This document shows, piece after piece, positions 51,713 through 59,101 of a stretch of DNA of 64,000 nt; position 1 is the stretch's first letter, and every line of letters begins with the position of its first letter. A model generated the notes under the pieces. That model worked only from the letters and a program-made list of their open reading frames with translations. It was not told where the DNA came from and ran no database searches. The DNA comes from Rhodobacterales bacterium RIFCSPHIGHO2_02_FULL_62_130 (GTDB lineage Bacteria > Pseudomonadota > Alphaproteobacteria > Rhodobacterales > Rhodobacteraceae), in NCBI GenBank assembly GCA_001828855.1, contig MHZT01000001.1, forward strand, positions 124,001-188,000, given 5' to 3'. The position numbers were made by a program, and so were the translations under genes.

Positions 51713-52672
51713 ATGTCCTTCCGCCTGCAACCCGCCCCGCCCGCCCGTCCGAACCGCTGCCAGTTGTTCGGCCCCGGCTCTCGTCCTGCGCTGTTTGCGA
51801 AAATGGCGGCAAGCGCGGCGGACGTGATCAACCTTGATCTTGAGGATTCGGTGGCCCCGTCCGACAAGGATCAGGCCCGCGCGAATATCATCGAGGCGAT
51901 CAACACCGTCGATTGGGGCAAGAAAACCCTGTCGGTGCGGATCAACGGGCTGGACACGCCGTTCTGGTATCGCGACGTGGTGGACCTGCTGGAGCAAGCA
52001 GGCGACCGGCTTGACCAGATCATGATCCCCAAGGTCGGCTGTGCGGCGGATGTTTACGCGGTCGATGCGCTGGTGACAGCCGTCGAACGCGCCAAGGGCC
52101 GGACCAAGCCGATCTCCTTCGAGGTCATCATCGAATCGGCAGCCGGCATCGCCCATGTCGAGGAAATCGCGGCCTCCAGCCCGCGCTTGCAGGCGATGTC
52201 GCTGGGGGCGGCTGATTTTGCCGCCAGCATGGGGATGCAGACCACCGGAATCGGTGGCACGCAGGAAAATTACTACATGCTGCGCGAAGGTGTGCGGCAT
52301 TGGTCGGACCCGTGGCATTGGGCGCAAGCCGCCATCGTGGCCGCCTGCCGCACCCACGGGATTCTGCCTGTGGACGGGCCTTTCGGAGATTTCTCGGATG
52401 ACGAAGGCTTCCGCGCGCAGGCCCGCCGGTCGGCGACGCTGGGCATGGTTGGCAAATGGGCGATCCATCCCAAACAGGTAGCTCTGAGCAACGAGGTCTT
52501 TACCCCCTCGGAACAGGCCGTTGCCGAAGCGCGCGAGATTCTGGCTGCAATGGAGGCCGCCAAGGCACGGGGCGAGGGCGCGACCGTCTATAAAGGCCGT
52601 CTGGTGGACATTGCCTCGATCAAACAGGCCGAAGTCATCGTGAAACAGTCCGAGATGATCGCGGGGGCGTGA
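51713..52672 (+). CDS. mcl1: L-malyl-CoA/beta-methylmalyl-CoA lyase
   Basis: 319 residues from the ATG at 51713, close to the 318 of Rhodobacter sphaeroides Mcl1. Cleaves beta-methylmalyl-CoA to glyoxylate and propionyl-CoA and makes malyl-CoA, in the ethylmalonyl-CoA pathway of acetate assimilation. CitE-like TIM barrel: DVINLDLEDSVAPSDK, IMIPKVG, EVIIESAAGI with the Mg-binding Glu, LGAADFAASMG, and KWAIHPKQV. In the 183-bp upstream gap a TTTGCGAAA palindrome near 51681 may be a regulator site. Confidence 0.92.
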   Translation: MSFRLQPAPPARPNRCQLFGPGSRPALFAKMAASAADVINLDLEDSVAPSDKDQARANIIEAINTVDWGKKTLSVRINGLDTPFWYRDVVDLLEQAGDRLDQIMIPKVGCAADVYAVDALVTAVERAKGRTKPISFEVIIESAAGIAHVEEIAASSPRLQAMSLGAADFAASMGMQTTGIGGTQENYYMLREGVRHWSDPWHWAQAAIVAACRTHGILPVDGPFGDFSDDEGFRAQARRSATLGMVGKWAIHPKQVALSNEVFTPSEQAVAEAREILAAMEAAKARGEGATVYKGRLVDIASIKQAEVIVKQSEMIAGA

Positions 52673-52690
52673 CTCTGTCGTTGACAGAGT
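52672..52690 (+). terminator. Hairpin directly after mcl1
   Basis: ACTCTGTC-gtt-GACAGAGT, 8-bp stem starting at the mcl1 stop codon. No U-tract follows, so it is a weak terminator or 3'-end stabiliser. Confidence 0.4.
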
Positions 52691-52806
52691 GCTGTCGGAA
52701 CGGGCATGCATCGTGACGTTGCGTCACTTTGTAAGGCAGATGCGACACGGATTACCCGCGCGGCAAAGGGAGAGGAGGCCCGATGCCGCAACACCGGGAG
52801 GATGCG

Positions 52807-52830
52807 CGCCCCGTGGTCAGCCACGGGGCG
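52807..52830. repeat. 10-bp GC-rich hairpin between mcl1 and accA
   Basis: CGCCCCGTGG-tcag-CCACGGGGCG, perfect stem, no U-tract. Lies in the 279-bp gap, which otherwise shows a second small hairpin (GTGACG-ttg-CGTCAC near 52712) and no convincing gene. Confidence 0.45.
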
Positions 52831-52951
52831 TCGCTGTTTCTGGCGGGCGTGATTTTTAGCGAAAATCTGGGACAGGCGGCACAGGCTTTGCCGAGTTGCA
52901 CTTTCGGCCTGCCAAGGCCATATAGAGAAGCGTCCTTTGCTGGAGTTGCTG

Positions 52952-53911
52952 ATGAACTATCTGGAATTTGAAAAGCCGCTGGCCGAGATTGAAGGCAAGG
53001 CGGAGGAACTGCGCGCGATGGCGCGGGGCAATTCCGGAATGGATGTGACCAAAGAGGCCGAGGCGCTGGACCGAAAGGCGGACCAGATGCTGAAGGATCT
53101 GTACAAGGATCTGTCGCCGTGGCGGAAATGTCAGGTGGCGCGGCATCCGGACCGTCCGCATTCCAAGGATTACATCGAGGCGCTGTTTTCGGAATACACG
53201 CCCCTTGCCGGAGATCGTGGCTTTGCCGACGATCATGCCGTGATGGGCGGGCTGGCGCGCTTCAACGATACGCCGGTGATGGTGATCGGGCATGAAAAGG
53301 GCCATGACACCAAATCGCGGATCGAGCGGAATTTCGGCATGGCGCGGCCCGAGGGCTATCGCAAGGCGGTGCGGTTGATGGATATGGCCGACCGCTTCCG
53401 GCTGCCGGTGATCACCCTGATCGACACCCCCGGCGCCTATCCGGGCAAGGGCGCTGAAGAACGCGGGCAGGCCGAGGCGATTGCGCGGTCTACCGCGAAA
53501 TGTCTGGAAATCGGCGTGCCGCTGATTTCGGTCATTATTGGTGAGGGCGGGTCGGGCGGGGCGGTGGCCTTTGCCACGGCGAACCGGATCGCGATGCTGG
53601 AACATTCGGTCTATTCGGTGATCTCGCCGGAGGGCTGCGCGTCGATCTTGTGGAAGGACGCGGAAAAGATGCGGGAGGCTGCCGAAGCGCTGCGCCTGAC
53701 GGCGCAAGACCTGCAAAAGCTGGGCGTGATCGACCGGATCGTGAAAGAGCCGGTGGGCGGCGCGCAGCGGGCGCGCAAGGAAACCATCGAGGCGGTCGGC
53801 AAGGCGATTGAGGCGATGTTGAAGGATCTGGCGGGCAAGAAGCCGGATGCCTTGATCAAGGACCGGCGGCAGAAGTTTCTGGATATGGGTGCCAAGGGTT
53901 TGGCAGCTTGA
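52952..53911 (+). CDS. accA: Acetyl-CoA carboxylase carboxyltransferase subunit alpha
   Basis: 319 residues from the ATG at 52952 ([10 protein letters not shown]), with GGAG upstream; an earlier ATG at 52937 adds five residues. With AccD transfers CO2 from carboxybiotin to acetyl-CoA, the first step of fatty acid synthesis. Motifs: coiled-coil N-terminus, [50 protein letters not shown], and [14 protein letters not shown]. Ends at a strong terminator. Confidence 0.97.
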   Translation: MNYLEFEKPLAEIEGKAEELRAMARGNSGMDVTKEAEALDRKADQMLKDLYKDLSPWRKCQVARHPDRPHSKDYIEALFSEYTPLAGDRGFADDHAVMGGLARFNDTPVMVIGHEKGHDTKSRIERNFGMARPEGYRKAVRLMDMADRFRLPVITLIDTPGAYPGKGAEERGQAEAIARSTAKCLEIGVPLISVIIGEGGSGGAVAFATANRIAMLEHSVYSVISPEGCASILWKDAEKMREAAEALRLTAQDLQKLGVIDRIVKEPVGGAQRARKETIEAVGKAIEAMLKDLAGKKPDALIKDRRQKFLDMGAKGLAA

Positions 53912-53915
53912 TATG

Positions 53916-53943
53916 AAAAGGTCCCAACTTGGGACCTTTTTTT
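53916..53943 (+). terminator. Strong intrinsic terminator after accA
   Basis: AAAAGGTCCC-aactt-GGGACCTTTT followed by further Ts (TTTTTTTATT). Begins 5 bp after the accA stop. Confidence 0.95.
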
Positions 53944-54025
53944 ATTGTTACGGATCAAGCTTTGAGGTGGTGGCGTTAGGGGATTTTTAACCTTTGCGCG
54001 GCTTTTCGGGCGAAGGGCGGGGGGT

Positions 54026-54102
54026 TCATACAGCCGCGTCCGGCCCGATCTTTGCAGATCACCAGCGTCTTACCCCGTGGGATATTTCGATAAGAGGCGC
54101 GG
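54026..54102 (+). repeat. Degenerate composite hairpin repeat
   Basis: GGGGGG near 54030, a weak GATC...GATC stem near 54048-54061, and the core CCCCGTGGGATATTT at about 54074-54088. It matches the order of parts in the copies at 58418 and 59002, but both hairpins are eroded. Part of the 248-bp gap between accA and the PPOX gene. Confidence 0.45.
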
Positions 54103-54125
54103 CGGAGACCACCTTTGAATCGGGG

Positions 54126-54148
54126 GTAGGGTGCGTGATTCACGCACC
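54126..54148 (+). repeat. REP-type hairpin, copy 5 (plus orientation)
   Basis: GTAG then GGTGCGTGA-t-TCACGCACC (9-bp arms; three-base loop if the innermost pair opens). It ends 11 bp before the stop of the minus-strand PPOX gene. Confidence 0.8.
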
Positions 54149-54159
54149 TTGGCACAGGG

Positions 54160-54768
54160 TTACCACATGCCAAGATGGGCGCGGGTGGCGCGTTCTGCGT
54201 CGTAGGTGGCACCGTCGATTTCGCCGCTTGTGGCCTCTTGCAGCATCTGGCCGACCGAGGGCAGGCCTGCCGATTGATCACCCGATGTCCACAGCGCCGA
54301 GCGTTGCAGCGCGCGGGCGCATTGGGAATAGGCTTCGGCCACTTTGACCACGATGACCGTACGCGGCTGGGTGCCGCTGCGGTCAAAGCGGGCGCGCAGG
54401 GCGGGGTCGGCGGTCAGCCGCGCGGTGCCGTTGACGCGGATCGCGGTGGTGGAGCCGGGGATCAGGAAAATCAGGCTGACGCGGCCATCGCGGACTATGT
54501 TTCGCAGGCTGTCGATACGTTCATTCCCTTTCCAGTCGGGTAGGGCAAGGGTGTGTGCGTCAAGCACGGTGACGACGGGGCCTTCGTCGCCACGCGGGCT
54601 GCCATCGGTGCCTTCTGGTCCCACAGTCGTCAGGATGCAGAAGCGCGATCTTGTGATGAAGGTGGCATAGGCGGGGGTCAGATGCGGCGTCACCTTGGCC
54701 AGCGCGGGTTTGGCGGGGGTGCCATAGGCTGCGTGCAGATCGTCAAGTGTCGTGATCCAGTCCATCAT
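54160..54768 (-). CDS. PPOX-class FMN flavoprotein (pyridoxamine 5'-phosphate oxidase family)
   Basis: 202 residues, split-barrel FMN-binding fold: CILTTVGPEGTDGSPRGD, VTVLDAHTLALPDWKGNERIDSLRNI as two blocks, FLIPGSTTAIRVNGTA. Closest in my memory to the MSMEG_1061-type PPOX family; substrate unknown, not PdxH itself. The ATG overlaps the stop of the TfoX-like gene (ATGA), so it is the last gene of a ftsE-ftsX-plsC-tfoX-like-PPOX run. Confidence 0.85.
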   Translation of the reverse strand: MMDWITTLDDLHAAYGTPAKPALAKVTPHLTPAYATFITRSRFCILTTVGPEGTDGSPRGDEGPVVTVLDAHTLALPDWKGNERIDSLRNIVRDGRVSLIFLIPGSTTAIRVNGTARLTADPALRARFDRSGTQPRTVIVVKVAEAYSQCARALQRSALWTSGDQSAGLPSVGQMLQEATSGEIDGATYDAERATRAHLGMW

Positions 54769-55100
54769 CCAACCTTTTTGGCGCGTGGTTTTTTGGGCTT
54801 TGGCGGTGGGGCATCGGCGGCCACGGCGCGCAGGGCGCGGGTGCAGAGATCGGGATCGTCGAGGGCTTCGGAGCCGATGATATAATCCTTGCTGCCCGGA
54901 TAGGCGGGGCCGCGTTCGGCGTCGGGCAGGATGACAAGCGCCGAGGCTGTGGGTTTGATGAACAGCGTGTCATCGCAGACGAAGGCCACCACGATACCAT
55001 CGAGATAAAGCGCGTATTCGCCGAACATGCGCCGATGCGTCAGGCGCAGCGGCGACAGCGTATCAAGGATATGCTCGATGGTGGCGGGCGAGGTGGCCAT
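54765..55100 (-). CDS. TfoX N-terminal-domain-like protein
   Basis: 111 residues; start MATSPATIEHIL at 55100, overlapping the plsC stop (TGATG). RRMFGEYALYLDGIVVAFVCDDTLFIK is the TfoX_N fold signature, here stopped at under 20 residues per block: MFGEYALYLDGIVVAF and DDTLFIKPT. The C-terminal tail is Pro/Lys-rich (PPPKPKKPRAKK), likely DNA or RNA contacting. In other bacteria TfoX proteins affect competence; these small alphaproteobacterial ones are uncharacterised. Confidence 0.82.
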   Translation of the reverse strand: MATSPATIEHILDTLSPLRLTHRRMFGEYALYLDGIVVAFVCDDTLFIKPTASALVILPDAERGPAYPGSKDYIIGSEALDDPDLCTRALRAVAADAPPPKPKKPRAKKVG

Positions 55101-55828
55101 CAGGCGGTGAACCCTGCTTCGCGTTGCAGCGCATCGGACGAGGTTTCGACAGCGCGCTCCAGCTCGTCCATGAATTGCGCGTTGGACAGGCCGGGGGCGA
55201 TGGCGGGCAGATATTCGACAACGGCAAGGCCGGGGTGGCGCAGGATACCGCGCTTGGGCCAGAACAGGCCGACATTGGTGCCGACCGGCACGCAGGGTTG
55301 GCCCAACTGGGTGTAGATCACGGCGGTGCCGACCTTGTAGGGCTTTTTCACGCCCGGCGCGACGCGGGTGCCTTGCGGGTAGATGATCAACTGACCCGGA
55401 ATTTGCAGGCCGGATTTCACATCCGACATCATCTTGTGGATCGCCGCGCCGCGTTTGCCGCGTTTGACCGGAACGCAGCCGATCCGCAGCGCATACCAGC
55501 CCAGAAAGGGGGCATAGCGCAATTCGTTCTTCATCACGAATTTGGCACGGGGCAGGCTGCCGAAAATCAGGATGATGTCGAGAAAGCTTTGGTGTTTCGG
55601 GGCGACGATCACCTCGCCCGTCGGCACGGGGCCGCGCACTTCGGTTTTCAGCCCGCAGAGGAGACGCAGCGAAAAGCGGACCCAGGCACAATAGGCGTGG
55701 CAGGCGGCGAAGGCTCCGTCACGGCTGATCAGGGCATAGGGCAGGTAGGCGATGGCGACGACGGCCATCGCCAGATACATCTGGATGATAAAGACCAATG
55801 ACAGCAGCCAGCGCAGGGGTTTGGGCAT
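55100..55828 (-). CDS. plsC: 1-acyl-sn-glycerol-3-phosphate acyltransferase
   Basis: 242 residues, membrane-bound by an N-terminal helix (about 8-32). Acylates lysophosphatidic acid to phosphatidic acid. HX4D catalytic motif in KHQSFLD and the YPQGTR (FPEGTR-type) phosphate-binding motif are present. Placed 1 bp after ftsX, in the same direction, a common Rhodobacteraceae order. Confidence 0.92.
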   Translation of the reverse strand: MPKPLRWLLSLVFIIQMYLAMAVVAIAYLPYALISRDGAFAACHAYCAWVRFSLRLLCGLKTEVRGPVPTGEVIVAPKHQSFLDIILIFGSLPRAKFVMKNELRYAPFLGWYALRIGCVPVKRGKRGAAIHKMMSDVKSGLQIPGQLIIYPQGTRVAPGVKKPYKVGTAVIYTQLGQPCVPVGTNVGLFWPKRGILRHPGLAVVEYLPAIAPGLSNAQFMDELERAVETSSDALQREAGFTA

Positions 55829-55829
55829 C

Positions 55830-56720
55830 TTAGGTCAGCTCCCGTAATTTGCGGAACGCGCTGGCGCGGGTGGCTAGGAAGGCCACAAGCGCGGCAAGCG
55901 GGGGAAGGGTCAGCGGCAAGATCCAGCCTGCGCCGGTAAAGCCAAGGCCGGTCAGGAAACTGCCCGCAGCCTCGGTCGAGGGCAGAAGTGCGACGCCGAT
56001 CATGCCAAGCGCGGTGCCGATGGCCGCCCCCGACAGCGCGCGCAGGGTAAAGCGGCGCACAAAGGCGCGGGCGATATAGGCGTCGCGCGCGCCCACCAGT
56101 CGCAGCACGCGGATCACTTGGGCATTGGCCGCAAGGGCTGCGTTGGCGGCAAGGGTGATCATCGCGGCGGTGGCGGCGGCGATCAGTCCGATGGACAACA
56201 GGCCCAGCAGGCGCAGGCGGTCGGCGGCCACGGCCAGCGGGCGGCGCCAGCGGGTGTGATCGTCCAGCACGGCGCCGGGGGCTTCGGCGGCAAGGCGCTG
56301 GCGCAGGCCCTCGGCATCATAGCCCGCGCCGTCTTCGGTCAACTCGATCAGGCGGGGCAGGGGCAGGGCGTCAACCGGCAGGTCGGGGCCGAACCACGGT
56401 TCCAGCAGGGCGCGCTGTTCGTCATCGGACAGGGCGCGGGCCGACGTGATGCCGGGGGTGGTGGTCAGCACCTCCAGCACAGCGGCTGTTTGCAGATCAA
56501 TCTGGTCCTCGGGGGCGGACAGGCGGACGGTGGCGGTACGCTCCAGCGCGTCGGACCACCGGTCCGCAAGGCGGCCTGCGGCGAGGGACAGGGCAAGGGC
56601 AAACACGGCCAGAAAGGCCATCGCGGCGGCGGTGAACTGGGTCAGCCAAGCGGTGTGGCCCGACGGCGGCACCACGCGGTCGGCCTGACGGTCGGGGGCA
56701 AGGATCGAGAGCAGGTTCAC
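55830..56720 (-). CDS. ftsX: Cell division protein FtsX (ABC transporter-like permease)
   Basis: 296 residues, four membrane helices in FtsX arrangement: one near residues 25-48, then about 170-190, 225-245 and 265-285, with a periplasmic loop between the first two. Partner of FtsE; the complex activates cell-wall hydrolases at the septum. Start overlaps the ftsE stop (ATGA). Sequence identity rests on topology and pairing with ftsE. Confidence 0.9.
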   Translation of the reverse strand: MNLLSILAPDRQADRVVPPSGHTAWLTQFTAAAMAFLAVFALALSLAAGRLADRWSDALERTATVRLSAPEDQIDLQTAAVLEVLTTTPGITSARALSDDEQRALLEPWFGPDLPVDALPLPRLIELTEDGAGYDAEGLRQRLAAEAPGAVLDDHTRWRRPLAVAADRLRLLGLLSIGLIAAATAAMITLAANAALAANAQVIRVLRLVGARDAYIARAFVRRFTLRALSGAAIGTALGMIGVALLPSTEAAGSFLTGLGFTGAGWILPLTLPPLAALVAFLATRASAFRKLRELT

Positions 56721-57388
56721 AGATCGGCCCCCGCAAGCTGAATCCGGCGTTTTGCGATCCGCAGCACGCGGGCGGGGATTTGCGCCTTGGCCTGACGGAT
56801 CAGGTTCAGGTCATGGGTGGCGACAAGGACGGTTTTGCCCATGCGGTTCAACTCGACCAGCAAGGTCAGCAGGCGCAGCGACATCTCCCAGTCAAGGTTG
56901 CCGGTGGGTTCATCGGCAAGGATCACATCCGGTCCCATGATGATGGCGCGGGCAAGGGCGGCGCGTTGACGCTCGCCCCCCGACAGCGAGGGCGGCAGGG
57001 CATCGGCAAGGCTGCCAAGCCCGACCCAGCCCAGAAGATCGGTCAGATCGCTGGCCTCGGAGCCGCGCCCTGCGACGGTCAGCGGCAGGGCGACGTTGGC
57101 GGCAAGCGGCAAATGATCAAGAAACTGGCAGTCCTGATGCACCACACCGATGCGGCGGCGGTTCAGCGCGACATCATCGCGCGACAGGCTGCGGACATCG
57201 CGGTCAAACAGGGTGATATGGCCGGCGGTGGGCCGCAACTCGGCGTAGCAGAGTTTCAGGAACGTGGATTTGCCCGCCCCCGAAGGACCGGTGAGGAAAT
57301 GGAACGACCCCGGCGCAAGGCGCAGCGAGATACCGGACAAAAGCTCGCCCCCGCCATAGCTGTAGGCGACATTCTCGAAGGCGATCAC
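56717..57388 (-). CDS. ftsE: Cell division ATP-binding protein FtsE
   Basis: 223 residues from a GTG start at 57388 (encoded MIAFENVAYSYGGG), with AGGA about 8 nt upstream; the long open frame to 58108 is a shadow of the zinc-ribbon gene. ABC ATPase: Walker A GPSGAGKST, signature LSGGERQR, Walker B VILADEPTGNLD and the switch His in ATHD. Drives FtsX. Divergent from the zinc-ribbon gene across 162 bp that contain an ACAATC-N7-GATTGT inverted repeat (57474-57492). Confidence 0.94.
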   Translation of the reverse strand: MIAFENVAYSYGGGELLSGISLRLAPGSFHFLTGPSGAGKSTFLKLCYAELRPTAGHITLFDRDVRSLSRDDVALNRRRIGVVHQDCQFLDHLPLAANVALPLTVAGRGSEASDLTDLLGWVGLGSLADALPPSLSGGERQRAALARAIIMGPDVILADEPTGNLDWEMSLRLLTLLVELNRMGKTVLVATHDLNLIRQAKAQIPARVLRIAKRRIQLAGADL

Positions 57389-57550
57389 GGGGGGTATCCT
57401 GTCTTTCGTGCGTGCGGGGGCAGCATTGCCCAAGCTTGGTGCAGTTTCAATCGGTGCTGTTGCGACATTGACCACAATCACTTGGAGATTGTTGGCATCA
57501 TTGCTACAAGATACCTCTAACGACTTACCATTGCAGCGGAATACTAGCAA

Positions 57551-58363
57551 ATGCGGCTTGTCTGTCCCAATTGTGACGCGGAATACGAGGTGGACGCCTC
57601 GGTCATCCCCCAGAGCGGTCGGGATGTGCAATGTTCCAATTGCGGCACGGCCTGGTTTCAGATTGCGCCCGATGTCGAGGCGGATTTGCGGGCAGAGGAG
57701 GCTCTGTACGAGCCGCCACCGCCAGCGGTCCCGATTCCGGCACCCTTGCCCGAGTCGGAACCCGAACCGGTTCCGCAAGACCATATCGCGGCCGCCCCCG
57801 CGTCCGGCCCGCGCCGCAGTCTGGACGAGACCCTGCTGGCCGTCCTGCGGGAAGAGGCCGAACGCGAACAGGCCGCCCGTATGGCCGAGGGCGCGCCGTT
57901 GCAGACCCAGCCTGATCTGGGATTGCCGGCACCGCCGCCGCAGATCGCCGTTGCGCGCCGGATTGCAAAGCTGAAGGGCGAGCCTGCGGTGACGACCGCG
58001 GCGCCACCGGTCACGGCACCGAAGGCGCAGACCCGTCGGGAGTTGCTGCCCGAGATCGAGGAAATCAACTCGAGCCTGCGCGCCAGCAGCGAACGCCGCA
58101 GCGGTCATGCCGCCGCCGTGTCCGAAACAATGGACCGCGCGCGCGGCGGGGGGGGCTTTCGCAGCGGGTTCATGCTTGTGATGGTGCTGGCGCTGGTGGC
58201 GGTCGCGGTTTACGTGATGGCACCGAAATTGTCGGCACAGATGCCTGCGGCGGCAGGTGTGCTGGAGCGATATGTGCTGGCTGTCGATGCGGGGCGGGTC
58301 TGGCTGGATGGCATGATGCGCTGGGCCATCGGGCAGTTGCGCGGGCAGATGGGGTCAGCCTAG
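57551..58363 (+). CDS. MJ0042-type zinc-ribbon protein with one membrane helix
   Basis: 270 residues. N-terminal zinc ribbon CPNC...CSNCG (about 5-33, MJ0042 family), a long Pro/Glu/Ala-rich linker, and a single transmembrane helix (about 205-226, FMLVMVLALVAVAVYVM) followed by a short tail. Common in alphaproteobacteria next to ftsE, so a role at the divisome or envelope is possible, but the function is unknown. Followed by a composite hairpin repeat. Confidence 0.85.
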   Translation: MRLVCPNCDAEYEVDASVIPQSGRDVQCSNCGTAWFQIAPDVEADLRAEEALYEPPPPAVPIPAPLPESEPEPVPQDHIAAAPASGPRRSLDETLLAVLREEAEREQAARMAEGAPLQTQPDLGLPAPPPQIAVARRIAKLKGEPAVTTAAPPVTAPKAQTRRELLPEIEEINSSLRASSERRSGHAAAVSETMDRARGGGGFRSGFMLVMVLALVAVAVYVMAPKLSAQMPAAAGVLERYVLAVDAGRVWLDGMMRWAIGQLRGQMGSA

Positions 58364-58417
58364 GCGCTGGTAGCCTTTGCGTTTTTCCGAGAGTTGTGAC
58401 GGTGGCTGGCGGTGGAC

Positions 58418-58506
58418 GGGGGTTTCACACCCCCGCGCCGGATTGTGCCAATCCGGCTCCCCCGTGGGATATTTTTGAACAGATGAAACAATTTTAGATA
58501 AATTGT
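58418..58506 (+). repeat. Composite hairpin repeat, copy 2
   Basis: Three hairpins with a shared core: GGGGGT-ttcac-ACCCCC (58418-58434), GCCGGATTG-tgc-CAATCCGGC (58437-58457), core TCCCCCGTGGGATATTT (58458-58474), then ACAATTT-tagat-AAATTGT (58488-58506). Lies in the convergent gap between the zinc-ribbon gene and the GFA gene. Confidence 0.75.
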
Positions 58507-58536
58507 CGGGGGTTGGCAGCATTGGTGGCTGCGCGG

Positions 58537-58959
58537 CTACAGGGCGTGGAACCTGAGCAGGCCCATCGCGCGGGGCGCGTCGCCGGTGTCGGAGGGATGG
58601 GCCATTCCGTCCATCACCAGAACTTCGGCGAAATCAAAGGGGCTTATCCCATCCAGACAGGCGACGTTGATGCCGATCTGCGTGGGCAGCGAGCGGCGCT
58701 GATGATGGGTGTAGATGCCACAGACCTTGCAGAAATAGTGTTTCGCCGCGCCGGTATTGAACTGATAGAGGGTCAGGCTGTCATGACCTTGGCTGATGTC
58801 GATGTCTTCCAGCCGCGCGGAGACTGCGATCGCGCCGCGCATCCGGCAATAGCTGCAGGAGCAGCGGCGGAGGGTCTGGAAGCCATCTGTCAGGCGGACC
58901 TGAAACCGGACCGCCCCGCAATGGCAGCCGCCGCTATGGGGATTGATGTCGGGTTCCAT
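58537..58959 (-). CDS. GFA/CENP-V domain protein (glutathione-dependent formaldehyde-activating family)
   Basis: 140 residues, Zn-binding Mss4-like fold: CHCGAVRF and CSCSYCRMRG ligands near the N-terminus, then FCKVCGIYTHHQRRS. The family includes Gfa of Paracoccus, which speeds S-hydroxymethylglutathione formation, but most members are uncharacterised and no formaldehyde genes are adjacent. Flanked by composite repeats on both sides. Confidence 0.85.
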   Translation of the reverse strand: MEPDINPHSGGCHCGAVRFQVRLTDGFQTLRRCSCSYCRMRGAIAVSARLEDIDISQGHDSLTLYQFNTGAAKHYFCKVCGIYTHHQRRSLPTQIGINVACLDGISPFDFAEVLVMDGMAHPSDTGDAPRAMGLLRFHAL

Positions 58960-59001
58960 CGGGGCTTCCTTTCTGGGGGCAAGTCCGACACGGATGCGCC
59001 G

Positions 59002-59086
59002 GGGGTTTCACACCCCCGCGCGGCCTTGGGGCCGCTCCCCCGTGGGATATTTATGCGAAGAGGATGACAATTTTATGCAAATTGTC
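59002..59086 (+). repeat. Composite hairpin repeat, copy 3
   Basis: GGGGGT-ttcac-ACCCCC (59002-59018), GCGGCC-ttgg-GGCCGC (59021-59036), core TCCCCCGTGGGATATTT (59037-59053), ACAATTT-tatgc-AAATTGT (59068-59086). The second stem differs in sequence from copy 2 on both arms but stays paired, which means compensatory change. Confidence 0.75.
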
Positions 59087-59101
59087 GGGGGTAGTCCGGC
59101 G

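Noticed and set aside
51530-52711. Upstream extension of the epimerase-like frame, making a 714-aa protein
   Set aside because: The extension is antisense to mcl1 and has no domain; a TTG start with GGAGG at 51529 gives the normal family length.
52783-52971. 62-codon plus-strand frame before accA
   Set aside because: It covers a GC hairpin, overlaps the accA start and has no recognisable feature.
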